In this document: positions 1 through 10,100 of the stretch, in pieces | Numbering within the stretch: the first letter of the stretch is position 1 | How the letters are laid out: every line of letters begins with the position of its first letter | Assembly: GCA_009859145.1 (NCBI GenBank) | Contig: VRVR01000030.1 | Coordinates: forward strand, 177,097-241,096 | From: Andalucia godoyi | Taxonomy: Eukaryota > Discoba > Jakobea > Jakobida > Andaluciidae | Length of the DNA stretch: 64,000 nucleotides | Reading direction: 5' to 3' | The notes under the pieces: generated by a model | Seen by the model: the letters and a program-made list of their open reading frames with translations, nothing else | Told to the model about the DNA's origin: nothing | Databases searched by the model: none | Program-made: the position numbers and the translations under genes

Positions 1-1
1 C

Positions 2-103
2 GTTCTTCAGGAGATGTTTGGGAAGCATGCCGGTGACGTATGTCTTGATGCAAATCTGGAAACCGCAGATTATTTTTTCGAGAGGCTTCCGGAGTCCGTG
101 TAG
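2..103 (+). CDS. 3' end of an unidentified gene (partial)
   Basis: An open frame enters from the left edge and runs 33 codons to a TAG at 101-103, ending in residues LPESV. The composition (acidic, several aromatic residues, no low complexity) looks like coding sequence. The fragment is too short to assign a family. It converges on the HD-domain gene, about 220 bases separating the two stop codons. Confidence 0.4.
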   Translation, partial: VLQEMFGKHAGDVCLDANLETADYFFERLPESV

Positions 104-320
104 CCTGTAGTAAGTTGTTTTCTTATTCCTATACCTATTCTTGCTTTCCATGGCCAATTGGCCGTAAAAACAATGCCAAATCTGCTCTTGAAAACAAAAC
201 ACCTATTCGAAAGAAGAAGAAAACGGCGGGAGGAACAGGAACAGAGGGGGCATTGCGCAGAGGATCCCAGCCATAGCCGAATTTCTTTACATCCATTTTC
301 CAAACTGAGAGCCTCTCTTG

Positions 321-920
321 CTACGAGAGTCCAAGAAGCTGCTTTGACTGGATAATGTTCTTTTCCTTTCCCGGCCCAAGAATCCGCTTTCCAGCATCAG
401 ACCAGTACGAGTGTGATTCTAGAAACTTCAGATTGGACTCGTTCCAGTCTCTCGGAGTTGTTTCTGGTTTGAGAATCCCTTGCTTTGTGAATTCGATTCG
501 CAAGGACTCGGATCGCAAGAAGAACCATTCGGTGCCAAGATGCCCAAGATCTGCGTCACACATCAACTTGCACAGAATGTCGTCTCCTGGATTCTGAGGC
601 ATCATTGTCGCCATGATTATTCTCGAGATATGCTCGATCTCTTCGGGAGAATAACCCCATTTCGGCAGTTCTTCCTGAGCTCTCTTCACTCCAAATGGCT
701 CATTCTTGGGATACACATCGAGATATCCGGTGTCATGAAACAGCGCTGCAACTTTTAAAAGACGGAGCTCAGCCTCGGATATGCCCTGCTCTTTTCCCAG
801 TCTTTCTGCCATCGGGAGAACATCTTTTCGAGTATGATCCGTGCAATGATACAGCAAATGCGCCGGCAACTTAGCGTCAAGCTCCGCAAAGACTTTGGAG
901 CACAAATCCTCAAACGACAT
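321..920 (-). CDS. HD-domain phosphohydrolase
   Basis: This 199-aa protein is a compact single HD domain. The metal-binding H...HD...D pattern is visible: H29, H62-D63 (in ALFHDTGY) and D124 (in MCDADLGHLG), with a further H97 in the helical core. HD domains of this kind usually hydrolyse phosphate esters of nucleotides or cyclic nucleotides; the substrate here is unknown. There is no signal peptide or membrane segment, so a cytosolic protein is expected. The ATG at 918-920 is the first in frame and is preceded by an AT-rich leader. The length is typical of small stand-alone HD proteins found in bacteria and protists. No intron is needed. Confidence 0.85.
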   Translation of the reverse strand: MSFEDLCSKVFAELDAKLPAHLLYHCTDHTRKDVLPMAERLGKEQGISEAELRLLKVAALFHDTGYLDVYPKNEPFGVKRAQEELPKWGYSPEEIEHISRIIMATMMPQNPGDDILCKLMCDADLGHLGTEWFFLRSESLRIEFTKQGILKPETTPRDWNESNLKFLESHSYWSDAGKRILGPGKEKNIIQSKQLLGLS

Positions 921-1418
921 CTATTAATTTATTTATTTCTCCTCGTTCCTGCTTTGGTTTTTTGTTTTTTTTTAAATAAAAAAATGTTCGCACGTTTTTG
1001 ACGTTTCCACACGAGCACAAAAAAAAAAAATTTAAAATCAACAAGAAGCTTCACAAGGCACAAAGCTGTTCTCTGCGCTTGAAAAATAAAAGGCAATTCG
1101 AGTTTCGGCACGCCAAAATGAAAGTGGAAACACGATTCGGGCTCACGATTTCACAAAGCAAGGATTCGAGCAACGTGCAGAAAGTGCTTGATTCTTCGCC
1201 GGTTGATGCAACAAACAAAACAACAGCAGCAGGATTTTTTTCTCCGATCGTTGGGAAATGGACGAGAACGCTGAACGACCCGAAAAAATGGAAGGGAAGG
1301 AAGGACCTTTTCCAGCGCATTTCCAAAGTTTGATTTCGTTTCCTTCTCTACTCTTGGTTTTTATAGTTGTCATTTTTAGTAAAGGAAGAAAGAAAGAGGG
1401 GAAAACTGCACGACAACC
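921..1418. other. Intergenic/leader region between divergent genes
   Basis: About 500 bases between the divergent HD-domain gene and the next plus-strand gene. It holds A/T homopolymer runs (about 957-985 and 1020-1032) and several short overlapping open frames with no protein-like composition. I see no RNA gene. It presumably carries both promoters. Confidence 0.5.
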
Positions 1419-2147
1419 ATGGCTTCTGAATTCTTATCAAAGTCTCTTCTCGATTGCATTCTTGAAAAGGTGGAAGGCCAGCAGCAAAAAACATCTTTTG
1501 TGTCAAGAACACTTTGGATTGGCCGGCTGAAAGATGGTGGGTCGTCGTCGGCAGCATTGAATCTCACTCGGGATGTGCTTTCTGTTGTTCGCCGGCGCCA
1601 AGAACGCGCTGCATTTATGACGGCAGAGGATCTGGAGGCTTCCGTAACGGGAATCCAACTTGGTCTCTCCACGTTTGTGGCAACACTTGTAGAAGCCAGC
1701 CCATCGGTTCTTGAAAGCATGTATGAGACAATTATGGTTCATCACCTGTATCATTCGACGTTTGATGATATTCGAGTAATTGCGTACACAGATGATATTC
1801 CCAAGCGAAGTTTCCACACGTTTGTCAACAAGGATGTGGCTCCGCCAAATGCAGACGTGCAGTTGGACGATGAGAATCTGGTGGCAAATCTTGCAGATTT
1901 ATATCTCAATTTTGTGCAGCTCGGCGACGCGATGGCTGGCAAGCGAGACTCACAGCTTGCGTCATTCTTGGAAACGATGAAGACTACGTGTGCCCACTTG
2001 TTTCCCTCGGCTGAATTGTTGAAACAGATCTTTATTGTTGAGAATGTCATCTCCATCGATGAGTTTCTGGATGCGTTTGTCAGACCGCTGGACGTTACTC
2101 TTGACAATGAAGTTGTATGGCCAGCCCCTGTGCCTGTCGCATTCTGA
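1419..2147 (+). CDS. Hypothetical protein, 242 aa
   Basis: A clean open frame begins at an ATG in strong initiation context (ACAACCATGG) and encodes 242 residues, mostly predicted alpha-helical, with no cysteine-rich motif, signal peptide or membrane segment. The amino-acid composition is balanced, unlike shadow frames. I do not recognise a family. A helical-bundle adaptor or scaffold would fit, but nothing in the sequence proves it. The stop is followed by an AT-rich trailer containing an (ATTT)n tract. The gene converges on the F-box/LRR gene, 128 bases away. Confidence 0.7.
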   Translation: MASEFLSKSLLDCILEKVEGQQQKTSFVSRTLWIGRLKDGGSSSAALNLTRDVLSVVRRRQERAAFMTAEDLEASVTGIQLGLSTFVATLVEASPSVLESMYETIMVHHLYHSTFDDIRVIAYTDDIPKRSFHTFVNKDVAPPNADVQLDDENLVANLADLYLNFVQLGDAMAGKRDSQLASFLETMKTTCAHLFPSAELLKQIFIVENVISIDEFLDAFVRPLDVTLDNEVVWPAPVPVAF

Positions 2148-2198
2148 AAAATAAAAAGGGGTTTTGTACAGTTTTGTTTTGTTGTTTTTTTATTGTGT

Positions 2199-2226
2199 GT
2201 ATTTATTTATTTATTTATTTATTTAC
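2199..2226. repeat. (ATTT)n microsatellite
   Basis: Seven or so tandem ATTT units in the trailer between two convergent genes. Confidence 0.8.
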
Positions 2227-2275
2227 TATTGGTTTTTCTTTTGCTTTTCTACAAAAACCGATGCTCACGGCGTCT

Positions 2276-4297
2276 TCAGCCATTGCTTAGCGTAAAGGGA
2301 CAATTAAAGGCATGCTTTGCAACGTGCGGGTTTGCAACCAGAATGCTTTCCAGCGGCAGCCCGCATTCAAAAACATTCAGAACTTCTAAAAGATAAATCT
2401 GATCGCTCCATGAGCGTTCTGTAGCCGATGAGATGAGATGCAGACACGGAACTGGCAAGCTTGCATTCCTCGCGATACCTTGCAGCGCGGTGACACCACG
2501 ACCGACTCGTGTATCCACACCATCCGGAGCGGAAATAGTCGTCAACTTACCGCCAGAACGCGTTTCACGAAGTAAAATTTTGCCGAGCTTGGAGCAAATC
2601 GAAGTGTTCAGTGAAAATGGGCGACGCGGAAAAGCAAGTGAAAGAGTCAGCGACTGCAGAGACGAACACCCGAAAAACTCCAGATAACAAAGACTGGACG
2701 GAACATCAAGCTTCAAATCGACGAAAGTTGGGCAGTGATTGAGACACAGGCTTTCTATCCGAGGGCAAAACCTGAGCACGTGAGCTATCTTCAACTCATT
2801 AAGATACTCTGTGTGCGAAAAGACAACATGGCGAAGGGTGTTCGAAGAAATGGCAAATGTTTCCATTAGCCTTGCAGAAGAAAAAAACAAGGAAATGAGG
2901 CTGTCGCAAGATCTAACAAAATCAGACACAAAATCAGTGGGAAAGGCAGGACATCCACGGATGACAAGATCGGATATGGAGCTCACGTTGACTTTTGGAA
3001 GAAGCAAGTGGGCGCACAGCGAAAATTCCAATTTGAACACTGCCACTGAGATTTCCGGAGAATTCAGCAAAGGGCAGTTCAAAAATTGAAGTCTCTCCAG
3101 AGATTCAAATTCGGATTTTGTCCAAAACGCAAAAAGGGCTGCATCTGTGAACTTGTCAAGATTCACGAACCGCAGCTCTTTCACACAAGGGCATTTGATA
3201 CTTAAGCTCGTAATTGGATTGGAATCAAAGGTCACATGAGCCAACGACTCCGACTCGATTGTCAGAGACTCTAAATTACACCGAGAAACATCCAACCGCC
3301 GCAATGCCGGGCATCGGGACACCAGAAGAGACAGTGCCGCGGGATCGAGTCGGCAATTGAAGAGACGCAAGTCCTGCAGACACTGCGGGCGGACAGTGGA
3401 AAGTTCAGACAGATGCAGGCTTCTTACACCGGCTACGATTCGGAGCTCCGAAAGGAAAGGAAACGCATCGAGAATCTCGGCGAGCGTCATAAGGATGTCC
3501 GAGTTGCTCAACAACAACACACGCAGCGACGCAGACAGTGAGAGAAGCGCGGAAAGATAGTTGTGGTCCAAGGACAGCTGGAAAGTGTCGGAGAGATCCA
3601 GATGCTCCAAAACTGGGTTGGTAGAAGTCAGCGTCCTGTCAATGGAAACACTCAACAGATTCGAACATTCTGCAAGCGACAAGAACTGTAATTTGGGATG
3701 AGTGAGACAGAAGGAAGTGATGCTCACGCATCCTGTTAGATCCAGGTATTCCAAATTGGGCAGTATCCGATGAAACTCCTGAACGACATCTGTGGTGATG
3801 CGAGAACAACTTCGCAGAGACAGTCTCCGCAATTGACAAGAAGTAAAATTGGGATGCCGCAATAACGAGCAAAACGACAGGGACAATTCTATGACAGAAG
3901 GCATGCCCTTCAACAAGACGCTCACGAATTCGTCCGAAACGTCGAAGAAATTGCTCAAGTCTAGACTTTCAACACCAGAACATGAAGAAAGGGCACTTCG
4001 AAGACCCTCTGAAATGACCTTGTGAGGCAAACTTCTGAAATCCAGTGTCTTGGAATGAACTTTTGAAGCAAAGAGCCACGTCCTTGAAACAGTTCCCAGT
4101 CGCAATGATTCGTGGGATTCCATAAACCCATACACACGAAAAAGAACCTCCAGAGGCAAAGACTCGGCAACAGAGAGAGTTGGCAACTCGACCGTCCCTA
4201 AATTCGCATCGGGTGATGGAGAATCACGAAGCGCCTCTGCCCACCGCCGTTTTCGACCGTCAGAAATTTCATGCTCCCGAGAAGGAATCGTAGACAT
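2276..4297 (-). CDS. F-box / leucine-rich-repeat protein (FBXL/AMN1-like)
   Basis: This 673-aa protein has an F-box-like segment at about residues 46-84 (LPLEVLFRVYGFM...VSRTWLFAS) followed by at least 15 cysteine-containing type leucine-rich repeats of about 25 residues (LDLSNF, LSLSFC, LSLRSC, LDLTGC, LDVSRC). That is the architecture of FBXL substrate receptors of SCF ubiquitin ligases: the F-box would bind SKP1 and the LRR horseshoe the substrate. The frame stays open upstream, but that part translates a T/C-rich leader (FFFSFFFVCFCF), so I chose the ATG at 4295-4297 (MSTIPSRE). The substrate cannot be predicted. No intron is apparent. Confidence 0.85.
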   Translation of the reverse strand: MSTIPSREHEISDGRKRRWAEALRDSPSPDANLGTVELPTLSVAESLPLEVLFRVYGFMESHESLRLGTVSRTWLFASKVHSKTLDFRSLPHKVISEGLRSALSSCSGVESLDLSNFFDVSDEFVSVLLKGMPSVIELSLSFCSLLRHPNFTSCQLRRLSLRSCSRITTDVVQEFHRILPNLEYLDLTGCVSITSFCLTHPKLQFLSLAECSNLLSVSIDRTLTSTNPVLEHLDLSDTFQLSLDHNYLSALLSLSASLRVLLLSNSDILMTLAEILDAFPFLSELRIVAGVRSLHLSELSTVRPQCLQDLRLFNCRLDPAALSLLVSRCPALRRLDVSRCNLESLTIESESLAHVTFDSNPITSLSIKCPCVKELRFVNLDKFTDAALFAFWTKSEFESLERLQFLNCPLLNSPEISVAVFKLEFSLCAHLLLPKVNVSSISDLVIRGCPAFPTDFVSDFVRSCDSLISLFFSSARLMETFAISSNTLRHVVFSHTEYLNELKIAHVLRFCPRIESLCLNHCPTFVDLKLDVPSSLCYLEFFGCSSLQSLTLSLAFPRRPFSLNTSICSKLGKILLRETRSGGKLTTISAPDGVDTRVGRGVTALQGIARNASLPVPCLHLISSATERSWSDQIYLLEVLNVFECGLPLESILVANPHVAKHAFNCPFTLSNG

Positions 4298-4749
4298 GGG
4301 AAGACGATCAGTGCAACATGTAAGAAAGCAAAAACAAACGAAAAAGAAGGAAAAGAAGAAAAGAAAACCGGGGAGGGAAAGCAGGAGGAAAGGAAACCAC
4401 AACAAAAAAAAAAAAAAAAAGAGCAGCCGTTCAAAATAAACAGCAGCAGCACGTGCGTGCGGGAGTCGAGCAATGGTCCGAGTTCAGAAAGAGGAAGAGG
4501 CTGTGGATATTCAACAAATCAAGAAACAATCGAGAAAAAAAAAATTGTGCCCGCGCGCGGGGGACTCAAATGAGCATCGGAAAATCGTCATTCCGGATTC
4601 CAAGATTCCTTTGGAGCTCCGCGCTTTTCCTCGCCTGTTCTCTCATTCCATCATTCTTCTTCTTCTTCGTTTTCCTTCTTTTTAGCTCGTTGCGGTTTCG
4701 CAGAGTTTCTTACAATCCTAACCCAGAAACGCACGCCAAGTTTTCATAG
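4298..4749. other. Divergent promoter region, F-box and RecQ genes
   Basis: About 450 bases. The F-box side is a long pyrimidine tract read on the minus strand (A-rich on plus, about 4325-4425, including a run of about 18 A). A second A run lies at 4535-4543 and a T-rich stretch at 4650-4685 precedes the RecQ start. No gene is seen. Confidence 0.5.
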
Positions 4750-6574
4750 ATGTCGGACCCGTTGATTGTCTGTCTTCGAGATGTCTTCAAGCACGACTCT
4801 TTCCGTCCCAATCAAAAAGAGCTGATTTCCCAATTCTTAAAAGGTATGTTTCTGTTTCCCCCATTTCCAAGAGTGGTGCTTTTGTTCGGTTATTCGTTCC
4901 CGGGACATTTCTGAAAGTTTTTCCTGTAGGTCAAGATTGTCTGGCTATTATGCCAACGGGCGCGGGAAAGAGTCTGCTTTATCAGCTCCCGGCCTTGATC
5001 CGTCCCGGAGCTACGATCGTCGTCACTCCTTTACTTGCGCTGATGGTATGTTCTTGTGGCTTCAGCTGGTTCTCTATCTGTGACACCCCAAGAAAAATCG
5101 TCGGCCTACTTACACTGCGTTTCGCGGAACTTTTTTTTACTTTTTTTCACTTTTTTTTTACCTTTTTTTTTACCTTTTTTTTTTTTGTTCTTTGCTTTTT
5201 GCGCGTGTCGTTTTGTGCTTTGTTTCTTAAATTCTATAATAGGAAAACCAATGTCTCCTCTTGGCGAAGAAAATGATCGTGTCTATTCAACTCAATGGAA
5301 GCAGCTCTTCGTTGGATATCGAGAGTGCTGTGGCCTCTGCCGTTGCAGGAAACGTGAAGCTCATCTACATGACTCCTGAGTTCGTTTCTGGGAAGAGGGG
5401 CCTGGGAGTGCTGCAAAGTCTTCACGCACACGCAGCTCTCGGCGCTTTTGCTATTGATGAAGCACACTGCATATCATCTTGGGGAAACGACTTCCGACCA
5501 AAGTACCGGACGCTCTGCATCGTCCGAGACCAGTTTCCTTTGATTCCCATCCTCGCTGTCACTGCAACTGCCACGAAGGCAGTTCAGAAAGACATCCTCC
5601 AGACTCTCAAGCTGTCTAATGCTTACTGCATTCAAACGTCTTTCAACAGACCAGAAATTGTCTACAAAGTCGTCTCCAAGGACGAGGAATATCTTCAGCA
5701 AATTGTGGACTATGTATTGGAGCATTTTGACCTGGGCTTGGAATGTGGAGTTATCTACTGCCGCACGAAGAAGGACTGTGGAGAAATAGCATCTCTTCTT
5801 GGAAGCCGTGCGGCGGCATACACCTCGAGCATACCGGCCGCGACTCGAGTCGCAACGTCTGAGAGATTTCTCAGAGGAGAATTGCGAGTAATCTGCGCCA
5901 CTGTTGCTTTTGGTATGGGGATTGACAAATGCGATGTGCGATTTGTTGTTCATGCAACTGTCCCGGCGAGCATGGAAGCGTTTTATCAAGAATCAGGTCG
6001 CGCAGGAAGAGACGGAAAGCGATCGCAGTCTATTGTGTTCTTTTCAAAGAGTGATATTGAAACCTTGGTGTATCTCTCCCGTCAAGAACAATCTTCGAAG
6101 CTACTTACTTTGCTTGCAGAAGCTTGTGGTGACGACGTCCAGAATGACAGCATCGGCTCTCAACCGCCAGCAGAGTTATCTGTGGAGCTTTACAGACGAA
6201 AACTGGATGGGAAGACTCTGAATCGGATCGAAAAGATTGTGGAGGAACAGGCAGAACATTCGCTTCGGGCGATACAATGCATGTTGGATTATTCAACCTG
6301 CAGCACGTGCAGAAGGAAGCTCATTTTGCAGTATTTCGGGGACGCTGCTCCTGCTCCCACTGCGGAATGCTGCGATGTCTGTTCGTCTCTGTCGAGAAAA
6401 CGAAATCGTCCGCAGGATGGCCTTGGAAAACCACTTGAGGATCCTTTGGATACATCGATGGAACAAAAGCAACACAGCAAGCGTCCTTCGTCCTTCATGT
6501 CTGCAAAAAACTTTCAGTCTGCATTGCGAGACTCTTCGAACAACACTATATCGTCCTACTTCAAGCGAAAATAG
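4750..6574 (+). CDS. RecQ-family ATP-dependent DNA helicase (three exons)
   Basis: Exons are 4750-4843, 4930-5045 and 5243-6574 (introns of 86 and 197 nt, both GTATGT...AG), giving 513 aa. Helicase motifs are in order: FRPNQKELI (motif 0), MPTGAGKS with Walker-A K45, [11 protein letters not shown] (D142-E-A-H), AVTATAT, FGMGIDK, and SGRAGRDG (motif VI). A cysteine cluster near residues 415-455 (CxxC...CCxVC) matches the RecQ zinc-binding subdomain. There is no HRDC domain, so this is a short RecQ. The extreme C-terminus ([10 protein letters not shown]) resembles a PCNA-interacting peptide. RecQ helicases unwind 3'-5' and resolve recombination and replication intermediates in the nucleus. The second intron carries four long T runs separated by short AC or ACC interruptions. 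Confidence 0.93.
5130..5186 (+). repeat. Interrupted poly-T array in RecQ intron 2
   Basis: Successive T runs of 7-13 bases separated by AC, CAC or ACC, forming an imperfect tandem repeat inside the 197-nt intron. This makes a very strong polypyrimidine tract, although it sits about 60 bases before the acceptor AG at 5241-5242. Confidence 0.75.
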
Positions 6575-6687
6575 TGCTTCCTGCAACTGTACGAAAAGAG
6601 AATGTGCTACCAGACAAAAAAAAAGGAAGGAACCAGATCGTTCTTCAATGCTTGCCTGGCCCCGTGCGTCGGTATCCTCATTTATTT

Positions 6688-6721
6688 ATTATCATCGTCG
6701 TCGTTATCATCATCATCATCC
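6688..6721. repeat. (ATC/GTC)n simple repeat
   Basis: ATCATCGTCGTCG...ATCATCATC trinucleotide repeat in the spacer downstream of RecQ. Confidence 0.7.
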
Positions 6722-6887
6722 GTTGAAGGACGACTCCAAGCAAGTGTAAACATCTCCCTGGCTAGGACAAGCTGCGGAAAGATGACTGCATATCTGGATC
6801 TTGCATCAGATCCCATTTTCTTCCTCGCGTATCGCGCGCTGCGGGGAAAGAGAATGAGCATACTGGAGCCTGGATGCGCTGACTGTT

Positions 6888-7136
6888 TCAAAAAAGGAAG
6901 ACTTTCTGCACCACCTGCTTACCAATAAACCGTTTCACTGGCAAAACAGAAACTAAACATAAAATAAAAAGAGCAGTTAAATGAGCAGCTGCTGTAAACG
7001 ACACATCTGGTGAAAAAGAACGGAATGCGTGGATTTTGCCCGCCATATTAAACAGCACCAACGCAAGAAACGAGAAGCTGGACTGTGTTTTCCGGGAAAT
7101 CCACAAATACTTCCTGAAGGGCGGCGTCAGAGACAA
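6888..7136 (-). CDS. Possible small membrane protein, 82 aa
   Basis: The frame encodes 82 residues with two hydrophobic segments (about residues 20-38 and 48-66) separated by a short polar loop and ending in a basic tail, a plausible two-pass membrane protein. Against it, the start codon lies only 11 bases from the start of the divergent giant gene, leaving no room for a separate leader, and no family is recognised. It may be a chance frame in the shared promoter region. The remaining spacer after RecQ (6575-6887) holds only a trinucleotide repeat. Confidence 0.25.
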   Translation of the reverse strand: MSLTPPFRKYLWISRKTQSSFSFLALVLFNMAGKIHAFRSFSPDVSFTAAAHLTALFILCLVSVLPVKRFIGKQVVQKVFLF

Positions 7137-7147
7137 GTGGACACAAG

Positions 7148-10100
7148 ATGAGCGAGTCGTTTATTTCTGAGAAGTCGCTGCTCATCACGTTGAAGTCCTT
7201 CTCAAGCTGGGTTTATCAATCTTTGCCCGACTTTACTGCTGGTTCATCGTTTTTGGAGGATTGCGCTCAGGGTTTTGCGCCGGCGCTGTTTGTTGAAAAA
7301 CTAACTTCGAACCATGGAGAACTGTCGGGAAAACTAAAGTCTGTGGTGACGTTCCGCAGCCAAGTATGTAATTTTCAGGTTTTGACGAGGTGTGCTCTTA
7401 TCTAATGCTTCTCGTTTTTTCAACTACACGCGTAGAAACTTTACAACATTCGTCATGTTTTCGATTTTTTGGAAAAGCATTGCGGAACGCCTTTGCTGAC
7501 AGAGGGGGGCGCTCTGATTTCTGCTGATGATTTTGTGGACCAAGATCTTGGTGCATGTGTGGAGTTTTTCTATTTTCTGCTTCGGTGGTTTCTTCTTCGA
7601 GAGGTCCGCTTTCAGTCTTTGAGCGGTGCTGCAGCGCTTTTGGAGTGGGTTCGTGCCTCCGTTTCTGCTTTTCCGAATGCTCCAGATGTTGAATCTTTTG
7701 AGCGATCCTTTTGTGATGGTTTGGCGTTGTGTTTGCTCATTCGAGCACATTCGGCTAGCGCCTTGGAACTGTCTTCCTTGTCGCGCGACAATCCCAGGCA
7801 TAATATTTCCCTGGCACTCTTTGCAGCTAAGAGTCATTTTGAAATTCCAGACGTCTTGGATCTGGATGCAATGCTATCCCCTCCGGTTCCTTCAAAGACA
7901 GTCATTCTTTATCTTACTCTGATGTTCCATGCCTTGGCTCCTGTGAAACAGTCATCTGTGTCTTCTCGGCAAGTTGCCCGGTTCGTTCGGTCTAAGCTAC
8001 ACAACTTGCGTTTGACAAGCGATTTTGTTGGATCTGCTAAGTACCTGGTTAATTGGTTTTCGAACATGATCGCGGAATTCTCAAACACCTCGGCTCCGTT
8101 GGCAAATGTGAAAGAAGTTGTTCTTTCGTACAAGAAATTTGTAGACGAGGAGAGAGCTGCCGCTTTTGATCTTCATTTGGGCATGCTGAAATCGTTTAAC
8201 GTTCTTCAGCTTTCCTCTTTTGCACATTGCAAACAATACTACACTCCCCCGACTGAATTGACCCTGAGTGCAGTTCGCAGCCTGATCGATAGAATGTTGG
8301 ACGGCCAGTTCTCACATGAACGAAGAATACTGAGTCTCGTGGCCAAAGAATGGTCGTGCTTCTTGATGGCCAGGTCGTATTCCAAGGTTGGCTCGAAGTT
8401 TCTGGATTGGGCGACGAGCCTTTATCAAGAAATTGAAAAGATCGTCATCTCCGATTCTTTGGACCTTTCCGCTGAGGAGACTAGGCTGGTGAAGGTAGAT
8501 GTCGAGCTTCGAACGTGGACGAAGGTCTGTGAATACCTGTCGAGGTTGCATCAGCAAATTTTGGACAGCGGTCTGTTCCAAATGCCCTACCTTGAATTTA
8601 CGCCGCAAGATTTCGAGGAAGTACTGTCCGATTTGACTGTCATGGTGTCTGAGAAGGTCGTTAGCATTCGACAACTTATCAGCCAGGAGAATGAGCGTGA
8701 GAACATTGCTTTGAAATTCGACTTTGTCGCTGAAGAATTGGTCTCTTGGATGTCTCGTACTGTTGGAAAACTGCATGCGCCTTGGCAAGACTACAAGAAC
8801 ACGAAGAAGATGGTCGAGGATTTCAAGATAGAAAAGGCCATTCAAGACGAAGAGATTGCGAAACTCAAATCTCTGAACCCCCAAGATGCCGGTACTATTG
8901 AGGATCTGTACAACGAACTTCAAATTCTGTTTGCAGTGAAGGAGACAGAGGTCAATACAAAGGACTCGCTGGAGGAGATTAGGCTCCAGTACGAGGAGAA
9001 CAGTCGTGTTCTGAATCGATGGATTTTTAATGCCACTTTTCGATTTTCATCGATGCCGTTTGGTATGTCATGAATGATCTTTCCCTTCTGCTGTCTTTTG
9101 CTATTGTTGTTTCTTATTTATTTGTTTTCTGGTTGGATCATTTGAAATTGCTTTTGTGTGTGTTGTTGTTGTTTTTTTTTCCCCTCCGTTAGTCTGCTCT
9201 GGAAGTAGAACGCTAATTACTGATGTTTTTCAATTTAGGTGATACTGCTGATGTATTGGAGCAGGAACGAGAAGAAATTAGCTCCTTTCAGGCTGAGTTT
9301 GATTCCCATGTTTCCAGTTTCGAGACGCTGCGTGATTTGTGGTATTTCCTTACCAATGATCGAAATGTACGCTCACATCGGGACAGCGGATTTCAGTTTC
9401 CATTTTCGGGTTTGGAGTCCCGATGGCAATCTTTAGCTAAGTTATCAGACAGCCGAAGAATGGAGAACGACGAGAAAATGGATGATTTTGAAGACATTCA
9501 AGAGGTGGATAAGGGCTTTGAAGCGTCAACATCCAGACTTGTGGAAAGCATGTCTTTATTACAAGATGCATTGGTTCCGTCATCTTCTGGTACGTGTTTT
9601 CGTGTTTGTTTCTTCTTTCTTTCTTTCTTTTTTTTTTTTTTTTTTCCTCTTCTTTCCTGTTCTGTTTTTTGATTTCGATTGCCAAACATTGATTTGTATT
9701 GACTCTTCTTCAAGATTTCGCTATTTTCAAACGGAATGTGAATGTACTGTTCGTTCAGGTGATTGCCAAGGTCGAAGAGACAATGGAGCTTTTTGTGCAG
9801 CTGATGTCCCCTTTCTTTTCTGAGAAGGACCGTGCGTTTCAGTCGGTGTCGGCGATGCTGCAGCAGATTCCTGACATCCTGCATAACATGCTCTCTGTTT
9901 TCAGGCATGGTTGTACGGAATCCATATCGAAGGCTGCAATTGCAATAACCTCTAATACTTCTCAAAAGTATGTCGACAGGATACTGACATTTTTGATCCG
10001 AACGGAGGGTTCTGATGAGAAACTGTTTTCAGGACAGAATTTGTCTGGCTTGTGCGATTTCTCTCGAACTCTTGGGTCCTTTTTTGGACTTGTTGGAATT

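Noticed and set aside
998-1333. 111-codon plus-strand frame and overlapping minus-strand frames
   Set aside because: Lys/Phe-rich low complexity in an AT-rich promoter region, mutually overlapping on both strands, with no conserved motif.
4298-4425. Pyrimidine tract as a trans-splicing signal
   Set aside because: T-rich leaders precede many genes, but a consistently placed AG acceptor before the ATG is missing (absent here), and cis introns are present. Trans-splicing cannot be inferred without transcripts.
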